DNA from: Polyangium sp. 6x1
GTDB lineage: Bacteria; Myxococcota_A; Polyangia; Polyangiales; Polyangiaceae
NCBI RefSeq assembly: GCF_029946515.1
Contig: NZ_JARZHH010000055.1
Span: 1-64,000 of the forward strand
Length of the DNA stretch: 64,000 nt
Reading direction: 5' to 3'
Shown one piece after another: positions 27,680 to 35,852 of the stretch. The stretch's first letter is position 1. Every line of letters starts with the position of its first letter. The position numbers and the translations under genes were made by a program. Under the pieces are notes generated by a model. It did no database searches. It saw only the letters and a list, made by a program, of their open reading frames with translations, and was not told where the DNA came from.

Positions 27680-29734
27680 TCAGCCGCCGGGGCTGAACAT
27701 GATCGGGTACACGACCGTCACGATGCCGCCTTCCGGCTGCGGGAAGGACAGACCGTAGAACGCGCGGACCACGCACGACACCACGCCGCCATCCGGCATG
27801 TCCGAGCCGCCGTTGCCCACGTTCGACACCGCGCCGTCACGGCCGATGACGAAGCGCACCGCCACGCGGCCCTGGAGGTTCGGGTTGTTCCGCAGGCCGT
27901 TCTCGTAGCAGAGGCGGAAGCGACCGAAGTTCTGACGCACGATACGCTGGATGACCTCGGGCGGGAGACGACCGCTCACGCTCGTGGCGCCCATGCGCAC
28001 CTGCGGCGGCTTCGTCCGGTGCGACCCCGAGAGCCGGCCATGACCGGAGCCGAAGCCCTGGCCCGTGCCGGTGCCCGCGCCGTGACCGATCGTGCCGATC
28101 GAACCGAGACCGATACCCTCGCCGCGGCCACCGCCGCCCTCGCCGATACCGGACAAACCGAGGCCGCCCGCGCCGAACGAGTCGCCGATGTTGTCGCCCC
28201 ACATGTTGCCGCGCGCCGACAGAGCGTCGTTGCCGAGCGAGTCGTCGCGGCCCCAGGGCGCCGTCGGCGCGTTCGGATCACCACCGGCGCCCGCGTTGAG
28301 CAGACCGATCATGCCGAACTCCGCCGCGTCACGCAGCGCGGCCTGTCGCGCGATGTGCGGATCGGCGTTGTCTTGCGGACCTTGCACGCCGTACCGGTTG
28401 CCCGACGCCTTGGTGTTCGGGTTACCCATGGAACCCTCTTCACCCTTCGCGCGCGTGCCCGTGCCGCCTTCCTTGTTGTCGGCGGCGTTGTCGGCGACCT
28501 GCTCGGTCTCCTTCTCCTCCATCTCCTTTTCGGCGGCCGCGTTGAGGAACTGCTGGATCATGAACTTTTGATCGTCCGAGATCCCGTCCTCGTCCGTGGC
28601 GCCGAGCGGCGGCATGAAGAACGCCATCGCCGCGAGGAGCCCGAGGTGAACGGCCATCGAGAGGCCGTGGTAGAGATAGTTCTGCGTGTCGAGCTGCACG
28701 TGCCCCGCGACCACGCGGCCGGCGTTCACGGTCGACACCTGGAAGATCAGGCCGTCGACGTCGATGCGCGCCTTCGAGCCCGGCGGCAGCGCGATCTGGA
28801 ACGCGCCCGAGAGCTCCGAGCACGGCTGCGTCTTGCCGCTGTCGATCGCCTGCTGCACCGTCATCTTCGGCTGACCCGCGAGCTCGATCGTGCCCTTCGC
28901 GCGGGGCAGGAGCACCACCGAGACCGACCCGCCACGATCCGCGAGCACCACCGGCGCGCGCGTCGTGCCGATCTTCTCTTGGGGCACGAAGTAATCGCAC
29001 TTGAAGTTCTTGCTCTCCTCCTCGCCCACGTAGAACGAGCGCGGAGGCGTCAGGTGCGAGACGTGCAGGATCATCTGATCCCACATGACCATCACCTCGA
29101 CGGATGCGGAGGGCGTCTCGACCTCCTCGTTCGGGACGTCCGGGCCGCTCTTGACGAGCTGGTACGTGTACGAGCCCTCGGGCGCGTCGTGCGGCACTTC
29201 ATCGTGCGAAGGCGGCTTCGGCTGCGCGAAGGGGTTGCTCATGCCGAACGGGTCGCCGCCGCCGAACGGGCTCGCCGCCGCCGCGGGAGCGCCCGCGAAC
29301 GGGTTGCCGCCGGCCGCCGCGAAGGGATTCGCCGCGGGAGCCGCGCCAAACGGGTTCGCCGCCGGAGCCGCGCCAAACGGGTTGCCGGGCGCCTTCGCCG
29401 CGCCGCCCGCGACCGCCACGGGCTCGGCCTGCTCGAGCACGATCTTCGTGCCGCCGATCTGCAGCTGATCGTTCGCCTTGATCTTGACCTTGTTCACCCG
29501 GGCGCCGTTCACGAGCGTCCCCGGCTCGTTGCCGAGGTCGATCAGCGTGATGTCCTCGGGCGACGCCACCTCGATGACGGCGTGCATGCGCGAGGCCAGC
29601 TCGTCGTCGACGCGCAGATGGCTCTTCGGGTCCTTTCCAACCTTGACGATGTCCTGCGTCACCGTCTCTCGACGCACGAGCGCTTCATTCTGGTAGAGCG
29701 CGAACGTGAGCGCGACCTTCTGCTTGCCTTCCAT
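27680..29734 (-). CDS. FHA - transmembrane - AgmX/PglI C-terminal domain protein, GltG-like
   Basis: 684 residues. N-terminal FHA domain about 25-100: VGKDPKSHLRVDD, SRMHAVIE, LIDLGNEPGTLVNG, the phosphothreonine-binding fold, cytoplasmic side. Then a linker with repeated NPF (residues 118-170: NPFGAAPAANPFGAAPAANPF-like), a middle beta domain, and one membrane span about 355-376 (GLSMAVHLGLLAAMAFFM). The periplasmic part is Gly-rich (GLGLSGIGEGGGGRGEG) and ends in about 95 residues matching the AgmX/PglI C-terminal domain: IVRQNFGRFRLCYENGL, GRVAVRFVIGRDGAV and a conserved Cys in VVSCVV. The architecture is that of GltG, the inner-membrane protein thought to carry force or phosphorylation signals across the envelope. 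The terminator at 27619 closes its transcript. Confidence 0.9.
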   Translation of the reverse strand: MEGKQKVALTFALYQNEALVRRETVTQDIVKVGKDPKSHLRVDDELASRMHAVIEVASPEDITLIDLGNEPGTLVNGARVNKVKIKANDQLQIGGTKIVLEQAEPVAVAGGAAKAPGNPFGAAPAANPFGAAPAANPFAAAGGNPFAGAPAAAASPFGGGDPFGMSNPFAQPKPPSHDEVPHDAPEGSYTYQLVKSGPDVPNEEVETPSASVEVMVMWDQMILHVSHLTPPRSFYVGEEESKNFKCDYFVPQEKIGTTRAPVVLADRGGSVSVVLLPRAKGTIELAGQPKMTVQQAIDSGKTQPCSELSGAFQIALPPGSKARIDVDGLIFQVSTVNAGRVVAGHVQLDTQNYLYHGLSMAVHLGLLAAMAFFMPPLGATDEDGISDDQKFMIQQFLNAAAEKEMEEKETEQVADNAADNKEGGTGTRAKGEEGSMGNPNTKASGNRYGVQGPQDNADPHIARQAALRDAAEFGMIGLLNAGAGGDPNAPTAPWGRDDSLGNDALSARGNMWGDNIGDSFGAGGLGLSGIGEGGGGRGEGIGLGSIGTIGHGAGTGTGQGFGSGHGRLSGSHRTKPPQVRMGATSVSGRLPPEVIQRIVRQNFGRFRLCYENGLRNNPNLQGRVAVRFVIGRDGAVSNVGNGGSDMPDGGVVSCVVRAFYGLSFPQPEGGIVTVVYPIMFSPGG

Positions 29735-29947
29735 CGTGAGCCAGCCTTCCCTGCCTGTTGCGTCCCGCCGTCGCCCGAGGCGACCTGAAACCCCGGGTTC
29801 GGGGCATCGAATATTACTCAGGGGCCCGTGCGCCTTCCCAGAAAGGCGATACAGCCCTTGGATTCATCGCTGCGGCCCTCGCGATCGCGTTCCCCGCGTC
29901 CGTTCGAAGCCGCAGCACGAGCCCCCCGCACGAGCCCCCGAGCCTTC

Positions 29948-30220
29948 TCAGAGATTCTCGACCGACTTCAACATCTCCGGCACGAACGACGTGCGCGGAC
30001 GGATCAGGGTCGTGCGAACCGGACCAGGACGAACGCGGATCGTCGCGTCGTTCGGCCCGAAGCCACCAGCGTTGAGGGGATCGTCGGTGAACTCGTATCC
30101 GTACCCCTCGTCCTTCTTGCCTGCGCCGCCGGCCTTGCCCTGGGCAAACGCGAACGACGTCACGAGAAGAACGCCGACACCAGCGACCAGCGCAGCACCC
30201 AAACGCGTTGACCTCTTCAT
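29948..30220 (-). CDS. Small exported protein in the Glt-like locus
   Basis: Start ATG 30220, with GAGGAGG 8 bases upstream; an in-frame ATG at 30238 would overlap that site. 90 residues: signal peptide (MKRSTRLGAALVAGVGVLLV, cleavage near AFA-Q), a Gly/Lys-rich segment, then YGYEFTDDPLNAGGFGPND and a basic C-terminal half with RVRPGPVRTTLIRPR and FVPEMLKSVENL. The tail is strikingly ordered for such a short protein and likely binds a partner. By position it replaces M. xanthus gltF, but I cannot show homology. It has its own promoter at 30262-30291. Confidence 0.82.
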   Translation of the reverse strand: MKRSTRLGAALVAGVGVLLVTSFAFAQGKAGGAGKKDEGYGYEFTDDPLNAGGFGPNDATIRVRPGPVRTTLIRPRTSFVPEMLKSVENL

Positions 30221-30261
30221 CTTCAAGCCTCCTCGCAAGTCTTCGCCGTATTTTCAGTCAC

Positions 30262-30291
30262 ATCGTACCGTCCCCGAAGGGACGTGGTCAA
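30262..30291 (-). promoter_or_regulatory. Sigma-70-type promoter with an inverted repeat between its hexamers
   Basis: On the minus strand: TTGACC (complement of 30286-30291), 18 bp, TACGAT (complement of 30262-30267), about 35 bases before the small gene's ATG. The spacer contains a perfect inverted repeat CGTCCC-N4-GGGACG (30269-30284), in the place an operator would occupy. It lies directly downstream of a terminator, consistent with a new transcription unit. Confidence 0.6.
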
Positions 30292-30375
30292 CGGGATCCG
30301 AGCCAGGTTTCGTTCGAGACTCTCTCGACCTGGCCCAAAAAGACAACCCGAACGACCCAAGGTTCCCGAAGGATC

Positions 30376-30414
30376 AAAAAAAGGCCCGCGGCGCCATCCT
30401 GGGCACCGCGGGCC
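30376..30414 (-). terminator. Terminator after the GltE-like gene
   Basis: On the minus strand, 6 bases after the stop at 30421: stem of GGCCCGCGG (complement of 30406-30414) with 30383-30391, extended by GCC/GGC pairing inside, followed by seven T (complement of 30376-30382). It ends the gltC-D-E-like transcript. Confidence 0.9.
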
Positions 30415-30420
30415 TCTCCC

Positions 30421-31899
30421 TCACTGCGGCGCCGGCGCGCCACCCTCGGGCGGCTTCGCCTCGCCGCCCTCCTCGGTGCCCTTGGCCTCCGCTTCGGCGG
30501 CGCGGGTCTTCGCCTCCGCCTCGGACGCCTTGCGCTCCGCCTCGGTCTGCTTGTTGAAGTCGATGATCTGCTGGATCTCTTCCATGCGCTCCTTCGAGCG
30601 CTTCACCGCATCCGCATACTCGGGCGCGCTCCCAGCCTTGGCGATGAACTCGCCGAAGAGCTGCTTCGCCGCGAGGAGCATCGGCTCGGCGTCCTTGCCG
30701 CCCGACTTCGCCTTGTACTCCTGCGTGAGAATCGCGTCGTTGTAGTAGGTCTCTGCACGATCCGGCGAGATCTTCTTCGCCTCCGCCAGCTCGGCGGCGG
30801 CCGCTGCGACCATCTTGTCGAAGTTCGTATCGTCGATCTGACCACGAAGCGCGAGCGCGAGCCCGAGGTGCGCGTCGTAATCGTTCGGCCGCATCTTCAG
30901 CGCGGCGCGATACGCCTCCTCCGCCTGCGCGAACCCGCGGAAGCTCAGGTTCACGGCGGCGAAGTTCATCTGCGCCTCGTAGAAGGTCGGGTCGAGCTTG
31001 CGCGCCGTGTTGAACGCGCTCACCGCGCCGTTCAGGTTGCTGAGCTCGACCTGGATCATGCCGGCCGTGTTGTGGATCGGCGCGTAGTTCGGGTTCTTGC
31101 GGATGGCCTGCGAGCAGACCAGAGCCGCGAGATCCAACGCCTGCGTGTCGATCTTCTTCTCCTTGCTGACGTTCGTCGCGACGCCCTTCTTGGAAGAACG
31201 ACCCGCCTTCTGCTTCGCCGACTCCATGTAGATCAGCGCGAGCAGATTGAACGCCGGCAGATACCCGTCGTCGACGGCCAGCGCGCTCTGCGCGTAGCGC
31301 TTCGCGTTCTGCAAGTCCGCACGACCGTCCTTGTCCGCCTGCGGATTGTTGCGCTTCATGTGCAACATGCCGAGCTGGACGAGGCCCTCGACGTTCTGGA
31401 ACCGCGCATCGACGACCGCCGCCTGATAAAGCTCGTTGATCGTCTGATCGAGAGCCTTCTCCTGCGACTCGGCGAAGGAGTAGATCGCGAGCTGCACCCG
31501 CGCGCGGTGGAACTTCGGATCCGCGTCGAGCGCCTTCTTGAAATACTCCTTCGCTTTCCCGTCCTGCTTGCAGCGCTGATACGAGACGCCCGCGTTGTAG
31601 ATCGCCTCGACCAGCGTCTTGCCGCTCTGCTCGTCGGCGGCGTCGAGGAAGATCGCCGCCGTCTCCTGGCAGCTGGCCTCGGTCCAGTCACGGGCCTTGT
31701 CGTGCTTGTTGAAGGCCTCGAGACCGTCCTTGTACTTGTTCGCCGCAGCGACGGAGACCGCGTTGCCCTTGCTGTCGACGATCGCCGCGCCGGTCTTGGG
31801 ATCCACCGCGGGCTTGCCGCCCGTACCCCCTCCCCCGCCGCCGCAACCAACCGCGGCGGTGAGGGCAGCCGTCGCCACAAGAATCGAAAACCTCTTCAT
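30421..31899 (-). CDS. TPR lipoprotein, GltE/AglT-like
   Basis: 492 residues from ATG 31899, with GGGAGCG just upstream. Lipoprotein signal MKRFSILVATAALTAAVGC with Cys at 19, followed by a Gly run. TPR helices cover about residues 50-440 (AIYNAGVSYQRCKQDGKAKE, YFKKALDADPKFHRARVQLA, NGAVSAFNTARKLDPTF, AYRAALKMRPNDYDAHLGLA). The tail is a charged coiled-coil-like stretch rich in Glu, Ala and Lys, then Pro/Gly. It lies 11 bases after the 1280-residue TPR gene, the order gltD-gltE of M. xanthus. GltE/AglT is a TPR lipoprotein of the gliding machine's periplasmic part. The family assignment rests on order and architecture. Confidence 0.88.
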   Translation of the reverse strand: MKRFSILVATAALTAAVGCGGGGGGTGGKPAVDPKTGAAIVDSKGNAVSVAAANKYKDGLEAFNKHDKARDWTEASCQETAAIFLDAADEQSGKTLVEAIYNAGVSYQRCKQDGKAKEYFKKALDADPKFHRARVQLAIYSFAESQEKALDQTINELYQAAVVDARFQNVEGLVQLGMLHMKRNNPQADKDGRADLQNAKRYAQSALAVDDGYLPAFNLLALIYMESAKQKAGRSSKKGVATNVSKEKKIDTQALDLAALVCSQAIRKNPNYAPIHNTAGMIQVELSNLNGAVSAFNTARKLDPTFYEAQMNFAAVNLSFRGFAQAEEAYRAALKMRPNDYDAHLGLALALRGQIDDTNFDKMVAAAAAELAEAKKISPDRAETYYNDAILTQEYKAKSGGKDAEPMLLAAKQLFGEFIAKAGSAPEYADAVKRSKERMEEIQQIIDFNKQTEAERKASEAEAKTRAAEAEAKGTEEGGEAKPPEGGAPAPQ

Positions 31900-31910
31900 G
31901 GCTCGCTCCC

Positions 31911-34900
31911 TTAGTTCTTCTTGGTGGTGGCGCCCTCGATGGCGGCCTTCTCGGGTGAAGTGCCCGGCTTCGGATCGGCGGGCTTGTCACCCGTCGCCGG
32001 CGCCGCGGGCTTGCTCTCGGCTGCAGGCGCATCACTCGCAGGCGCGAACGCCGTTCCGTCGAGGTTCACCGGCTGCGCGCGATCGCTGAGGCCCGAGTTC
32101 ACCCGCGACGGCGAACCACGGAACTCGTCGATGAGGTGGTACTCGGCGCCGTAGTTCTTCGACAGCCACACCTCGCAGGTACGCGAGTACTCGTCGAAGT
32201 ACTGATACTTGACCGAGTAATCGAGGCACTTCTTGAACGCAGCCTTCGCCGACTGCTTCTGCGGCTCGCTCGCCTCGTCGAGCTTCGCGTAGTACTCGCC
32301 GCGGAGCTCGGCGTAGCTGAGGTCCGTACCCGGGACCATTCCGTTGCCCTTCCACTCCTTCGGGATGGGCGCGGCGCGGAACTCGGCGACGAACTTGCTC
32401 CACATGCTACCGACGCGCGAACCGGCGGCGATGACCCAGCGCGGCGGAGGCAGCGGCTCGAGGTTGACGATCTTGACGTACTCGTTCGACGCTTCCTCGA
32501 TGGCCGGCCGCTTCTTCTTGATCCAGTCCATGACCTTGGTCTGGATGTGCTTCATGACGTCGTCGCGCTGACCAGAGCCCTTGTAGATGGGGAACTGGAT
32601 CTTATCGACTTCCTTCTTCTTCAGCTCCGCGAAGAAGAAGAGCGCTTCGCCGACGGCCGTCAGCGACTTGCCGAGACGACGGATCTTCTCTTCCTCGCTG
32701 CCGCCGATCGAGTCGAGCTTCTTCAGCGCGGCCGCCGGATCCTTCCAGTAACCGCGGACCTTGTTGTACTCGGGCGTCGCGCTCGACGGGTTGTTGATCT
32801 TCGTGAAGACCCGCCCGAGCAGCGCGTGCGCCTGGATCTGGACGTCGAACGTCGCATTGCGATCGATCTGGCCCATGGCCGAGCTGAGCCGCCGACGCGC
32901 GCCGTCCCAGTCTTCCTTGTCGATGTAGTGCGAGCCGATGGCGAACGCGATCTTCGCGGCCTCGGCCGGCTTCTGCGACCCGTAGTTCTTGTTGAAGAGA
33001 TCGGCGTCCTTGATCGCCTGATCCTCCTGGCCAAGACCGAGACGGAGCACGACGGCGTCCTGAAGCGCCTCGGCCGCCTTCTCCATCTTCGGGTTCTCGC
33101 GCGAGAAACGCTCGTACCAGTTGGCCGCCTCGTCGTAGACCGCGATCGCCTGGTAGTTACCGCCGATCTCGTAGATCGACTTCTTCGCGAGCTCGGTCTT
33201 GTCGAGGTTGTACTTCGGGTTCAGCAGGATCTGACGCGCCGTGATCGACTTCGCGATGAGGCGCGCGGCCTGGAACGCGCGGGCCGCGTTGTAGAGGATC
33301 TCCTCGCTCTTCTCGCAGGAGGCTTCCTTCTTCTCGCACGCCGACTCGCCGTACTTCTTCCACAGCTCCATGTAGGCCTGGGCGCCGCGCTCGTACATCT
33401 TGATCGTGTCGACGCCCTGGCCACCGGCGTCCGCCGACTCGATGAGCTTCTGCGCGCGCAGACGCTCGATGTCGCGCTGGATGCGGGTCAGGATCCCGCA
33501 CTGCTCGGCGTTCTCCTTCTCCTTGCCGCCCTTGCAGTACAGGTCGAGGAACTTGGGCACGTCCTCCGCCATGTTGTCGTAGCAAGACGGCCGCGCAGGA
33601 TCGGAGTTCGAGCCGAGGATGTTCAGCGACTCGAGGTAGAGCTGCGTCGCGTAGATGCCCACGTCCTTGTCGGGGTGGTTCACCGCGACGTCGCGGAACG
33701 CGTACGCCGCCTCCTCCCAGTGCTGCGCCTCGAAGTACGTGCGGGCGCGCGCGTACTTGACCTCGACGTAGTTCTCCTGGGCTTCCTTGTCGTTCTCCGG
33801 CGGCTTGATGTAGCAGATGTACCGGTTGAACGCGGTCAGCATGCCCTTCTGGTTGTCGGTCAGATCCTTCGGGGCCCACTTGGCCTTGTCGGCCTTCTTG
33901 TCGCCCTTCTTGCCACCGTCTGCAGCGCTCGGGAGCTGGCCCGTGCCCTTCCTCTCCGAGCCGTCTTTGTGCAGCTCGGTGTAGATGTTCTGGTAGCAGA
34001 GCACCGCGGCAAACGCGGCTTCCGGCGCGAGCGGGCCGCTCGGATCCTCCGCGACGACCGAGTCGAAGGCCGGACCGCACTTGGCCCAGTCCTTGTTGAA
34101 GTACGCGAGGTCGGCCATCGCGTACTTGATCTTGAAGATGTTCGGCCAGTCTTCCTTGACGATGCGCGGGAACTCGAAGCGCGCGAACTGCTCCTGCTTG
34201 AAGTTCTGCACGACGCGCTCGTAGAGCGCCGTCGCGAGCGTCATCGTCTTCTTGTCACCGGTGCCGCGCACGCCGCCCGATCCGACAGCCTCGAGGTGCC
34301 ACGCCATCGCGGTCTCCGTGAGAAGACCCGCGGTGGAGTTCGAGCACTTGAGCTTCATGTCATCGGGGTGCCCCTCGCTGATGAACTTGTTGTGCACCTC
34401 GAGCATCGAGTCGAGCTCGGCCTTGATCGAGTCCTTGTTGCCGGACTTCATGGCGAGCGTCGCCTCGGTGATGTGGCCCTGGTACTTGCAGAACTTCGGG
34501 CCACGATCGCGGACCATGAGGTCCTTGTAGAGCTCGATGCCTTCCTTGTAGTGGCCGGTGTCGAGATAGTTCTGGCCGAGGTCGTCGAGCATCTTGAGCG
34601 TCTTCTCGTTGTTGACGCCCGTGTCGCCCGAGAGCGGCTTGAAGAAGTCGTGCGCGGCCTTCGGCGCCGCCGCGAGCGCGTACACCGGGATGATGTCGCG
34701 CCGCGCAGAGTTCGCGAGCTCCTTCGCGTTCGGCAGCTGCTGGTACTGCATGCCGTACTCGATGGTCTTCTTGAACTCGGAGAGCGCCTTCGGGAACTCG
34801 CCCTGGTTCCAGTACACGTAGCCGAGCTTGTAGTGCGCGTAGCCCCAGACCTTGTTGTCCGGCGCCGGGTACTTCGTGACCTCCTGGTACGACTGCTCCG

Positions 34901-35753
34901 CGAGCTGCCACTTGGAGGGATCACCCTGCGCTTCGTTGAAGAAGAGCTCGCCGAACGCGAGGTACGCGTTCGGGATGAACTTCGACTGCGGCCAGTTCTG
35001 GATGAGCTCGAAGTAGACCTTGCGCGCTTGATCGAGCTGGTTGGCCTGCTCGTACTCGTACGCGAGGTAGTAGAGCACCTCGTCCGTGCAGCCCGTGCTC
35101 TTCGTCGGATCCTGCGCGTTCGAGCTCTGGCACCACTTCGGGTAGCCGTTCTTCAGCAGCGTGTAGTACTTGATCGCCTGCTGCCGCGCGGCGACGAGGA
35201 TCTTGTCGGCCTTCGCCGCCTCGTCACGGAACCCCTTCTCCGCCTTGGGGTTCTTACGCTTCGCCTCGTCGGCGTTGATGCTCTGCTCGGTCTTGTCGCG
35301 GAACGCGGCCGACTCGAGCTCGACGTACCCCTCGGCCAGGCGCCGCATCAGCTTCGGGCGATCGGGCGCGTTCTTCGGGGTGTTCGAGAAGAGGCTCTCG
35401 AGGCCCTGGATCTCGGTGATGAGCAGCTGGCGCGAGCGCGCCGCCAGCCGGTTGCGACGCTCGTCGCGCTGCGCGGCGTTCATCGACGCCGTCGGGTTCG
35501 TCGGCTTGAGCTGGTCGTCCCGCTTCTTCAGCTGAACGCCCTGCGGCGCCGACTTGAAGCTCATCGCCGGCTTCTTGCCGGCGCTCTGCTTCAGCGACCC
35601 GCCGGGGCACTGCGCCAGCGAGTCCTTGGCTTGTTGCGTGATGCATTCATCGGCGGCCGACGCCGGGCCCGTCGCGACGGCGGCGGTGAAAAGTGCTGCT
35701 GCGCCCGTCACGAAACGGAGCCGTCGCAGCGCACTCACGTTGGACTGCTTCAT
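31911..35753 (-). CDS. Large periplasmic TPR protein, GltD/AgmU-like
   Basis: Start ATG 35753 is preferred to ATG 35762: GAGGAG (complement of 35763-35768) touches the first ATG but is 9 bases from the second. 1280 residues. Signal peptide (MKQSNVSALRRLRF, a hydrophobic core, cleavage near ASA-A). The body is degenerate TPR and TPR-like helices, with GYVELESAAFRDKTEQSI, VYWNQGEFPKALSEFKKTIE and ARTYFEAQHWEEAAYAFRDV, and several Cys that could pair in the periplasm. The tail is Ala/Pro/Lys-rich (about 60 residues). Length, export and position first before a TPR lipoprotein match AgmU/GltD of M. xanthus. It follows the GltC-like gene with two strong hairpins between them. Confidence 0.88.
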   Translation of the reverse strand: MKQSNVSALRRLRFVTGAAALFTAAVATGPASAADECITQQAKDSLAQCPGGSLKQSAGKKPAMSFKSAPQGVQLKKRDDQLKPTNPTASMNAAQRDERRNRLAARSRQLLITEIQGLESLFSNTPKNAPDRPKLMRRLAEGYVELESAAFRDKTEQSINADEAKRKNPKAEKGFRDEAAKADKILVAARQQAIKYYTLLKNGYPKWCQSSNAQDPTKSTGCTDEVLYYLAYEYEQANQLDQARKVYFELIQNWPQSKFIPNAYLAFGELFFNEAQGDPSKWQLAEQSYQEVTKYPAPDNKVWGYAHYKLGYVYWNQGEFPKALSEFKKTIEYGMQYQQLPNAKELANSARRDIIPVYALAAAPKAAHDFFKPLSGDTGVNNEKTLKMLDDLGQNYLDTGHYKEGIELYKDLMVRDRGPKFCKYQGHITEATLAMKSGNKDSIKAELDSMLEVHNKFISEGHPDDMKLKCSNSTAGLLTETAMAWHLEAVGSGGVRGTGDKKTMTLATALYERVVQNFKQEQFARFEFPRIVKEDWPNIFKIKYAMADLAYFNKDWAKCGPAFDSVVAEDPSGPLAPEAAFAAVLCYQNIYTELHKDGSERKGTGQLPSAADGGKKGDKKADKAKWAPKDLTDNQKGMLTAFNRYICYIKPPENDKEAQENYVEVKYARARTYFEAQHWEEAAYAFRDVAVNHPDKDVGIYATQLYLESLNILGSNSDPARPSCYDNMAEDVPKFLDLYCKGGKEKENAEQCGILTRIQRDIERLRAQKLIESADAGGQGVDTIKMYERGAQAYMELWKKYGESACEKKEASCEKSEEILYNAARAFQAARLIAKSITARQILLNPKYNLDKTELAKKSIYEIGGNYQAIAVYDEAANWYERFSRENPKMEKAAEALQDAVVLRLGLGQEDQAIKDADLFNKNYGSQKPAEAAKIAFAIGSHYIDKEDWDGARRRLSSAMGQIDRNATFDVQIQAHALLGRVFTKINNPSSATPEYNKVRGYWKDPAAALKKLDSIGGSEEEKIRRLGKSLTAVGEALFFFAELKKKEVDKIQFPIYKGSGQRDDVMKHIQTKVMDWIKKKRPAIEEASNEYVKIVNLEPLPPPRWVIAAGSRVGSMWSKFVAEFRAAPIPKEWKGNGMVPGTDLSYAELRGEYYAKLDEASEPQKQSAKAAFKKCLDYSVKYQYFDEYSRTCEVWLSKNYGAEYHLIDEFRGSPSRVNSGLSDRAQPVNLDGTAFAPASDAPAAESKPAAPATGDKPADPKPGTSPEKAAIEGATTKKN

Positions 35754-35791
35754 CGTCGTCATCTCCTCAACTGATAACTCGCAACCCGGAG

Positions 35792-35839
35792 GCGGCTTTG
35801 CCGCAATCCCCCCGGGGCGGCGCGATAGGGCGCCGCCCC
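35792..35839 (-). other. Two hairpins between the GltC-like and GltD-like genes
   Basis: GGGGCGGCGC (35814-35823) pairs perfectly with 35830-35839 around a 6-base loop, and GCGGC/GCCGC (35792-35804) forms a second. No T run follows on the minus strand, so they are unlikely to terminate fully. They could stabilise or process the transcript, or lower read-through to set subunit ratios. Confidence 0.6.
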
Positions 35840-35852
35840 CTCGGGCCTCCCG

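Noticed and set aside
32136-35774. A 1212-codon plus-strand frame over the GltD-like gene
   Set aside because: Same cause: antisense reading of a biased gene. The minus strand has signal peptide, ribosome site and TPR content.
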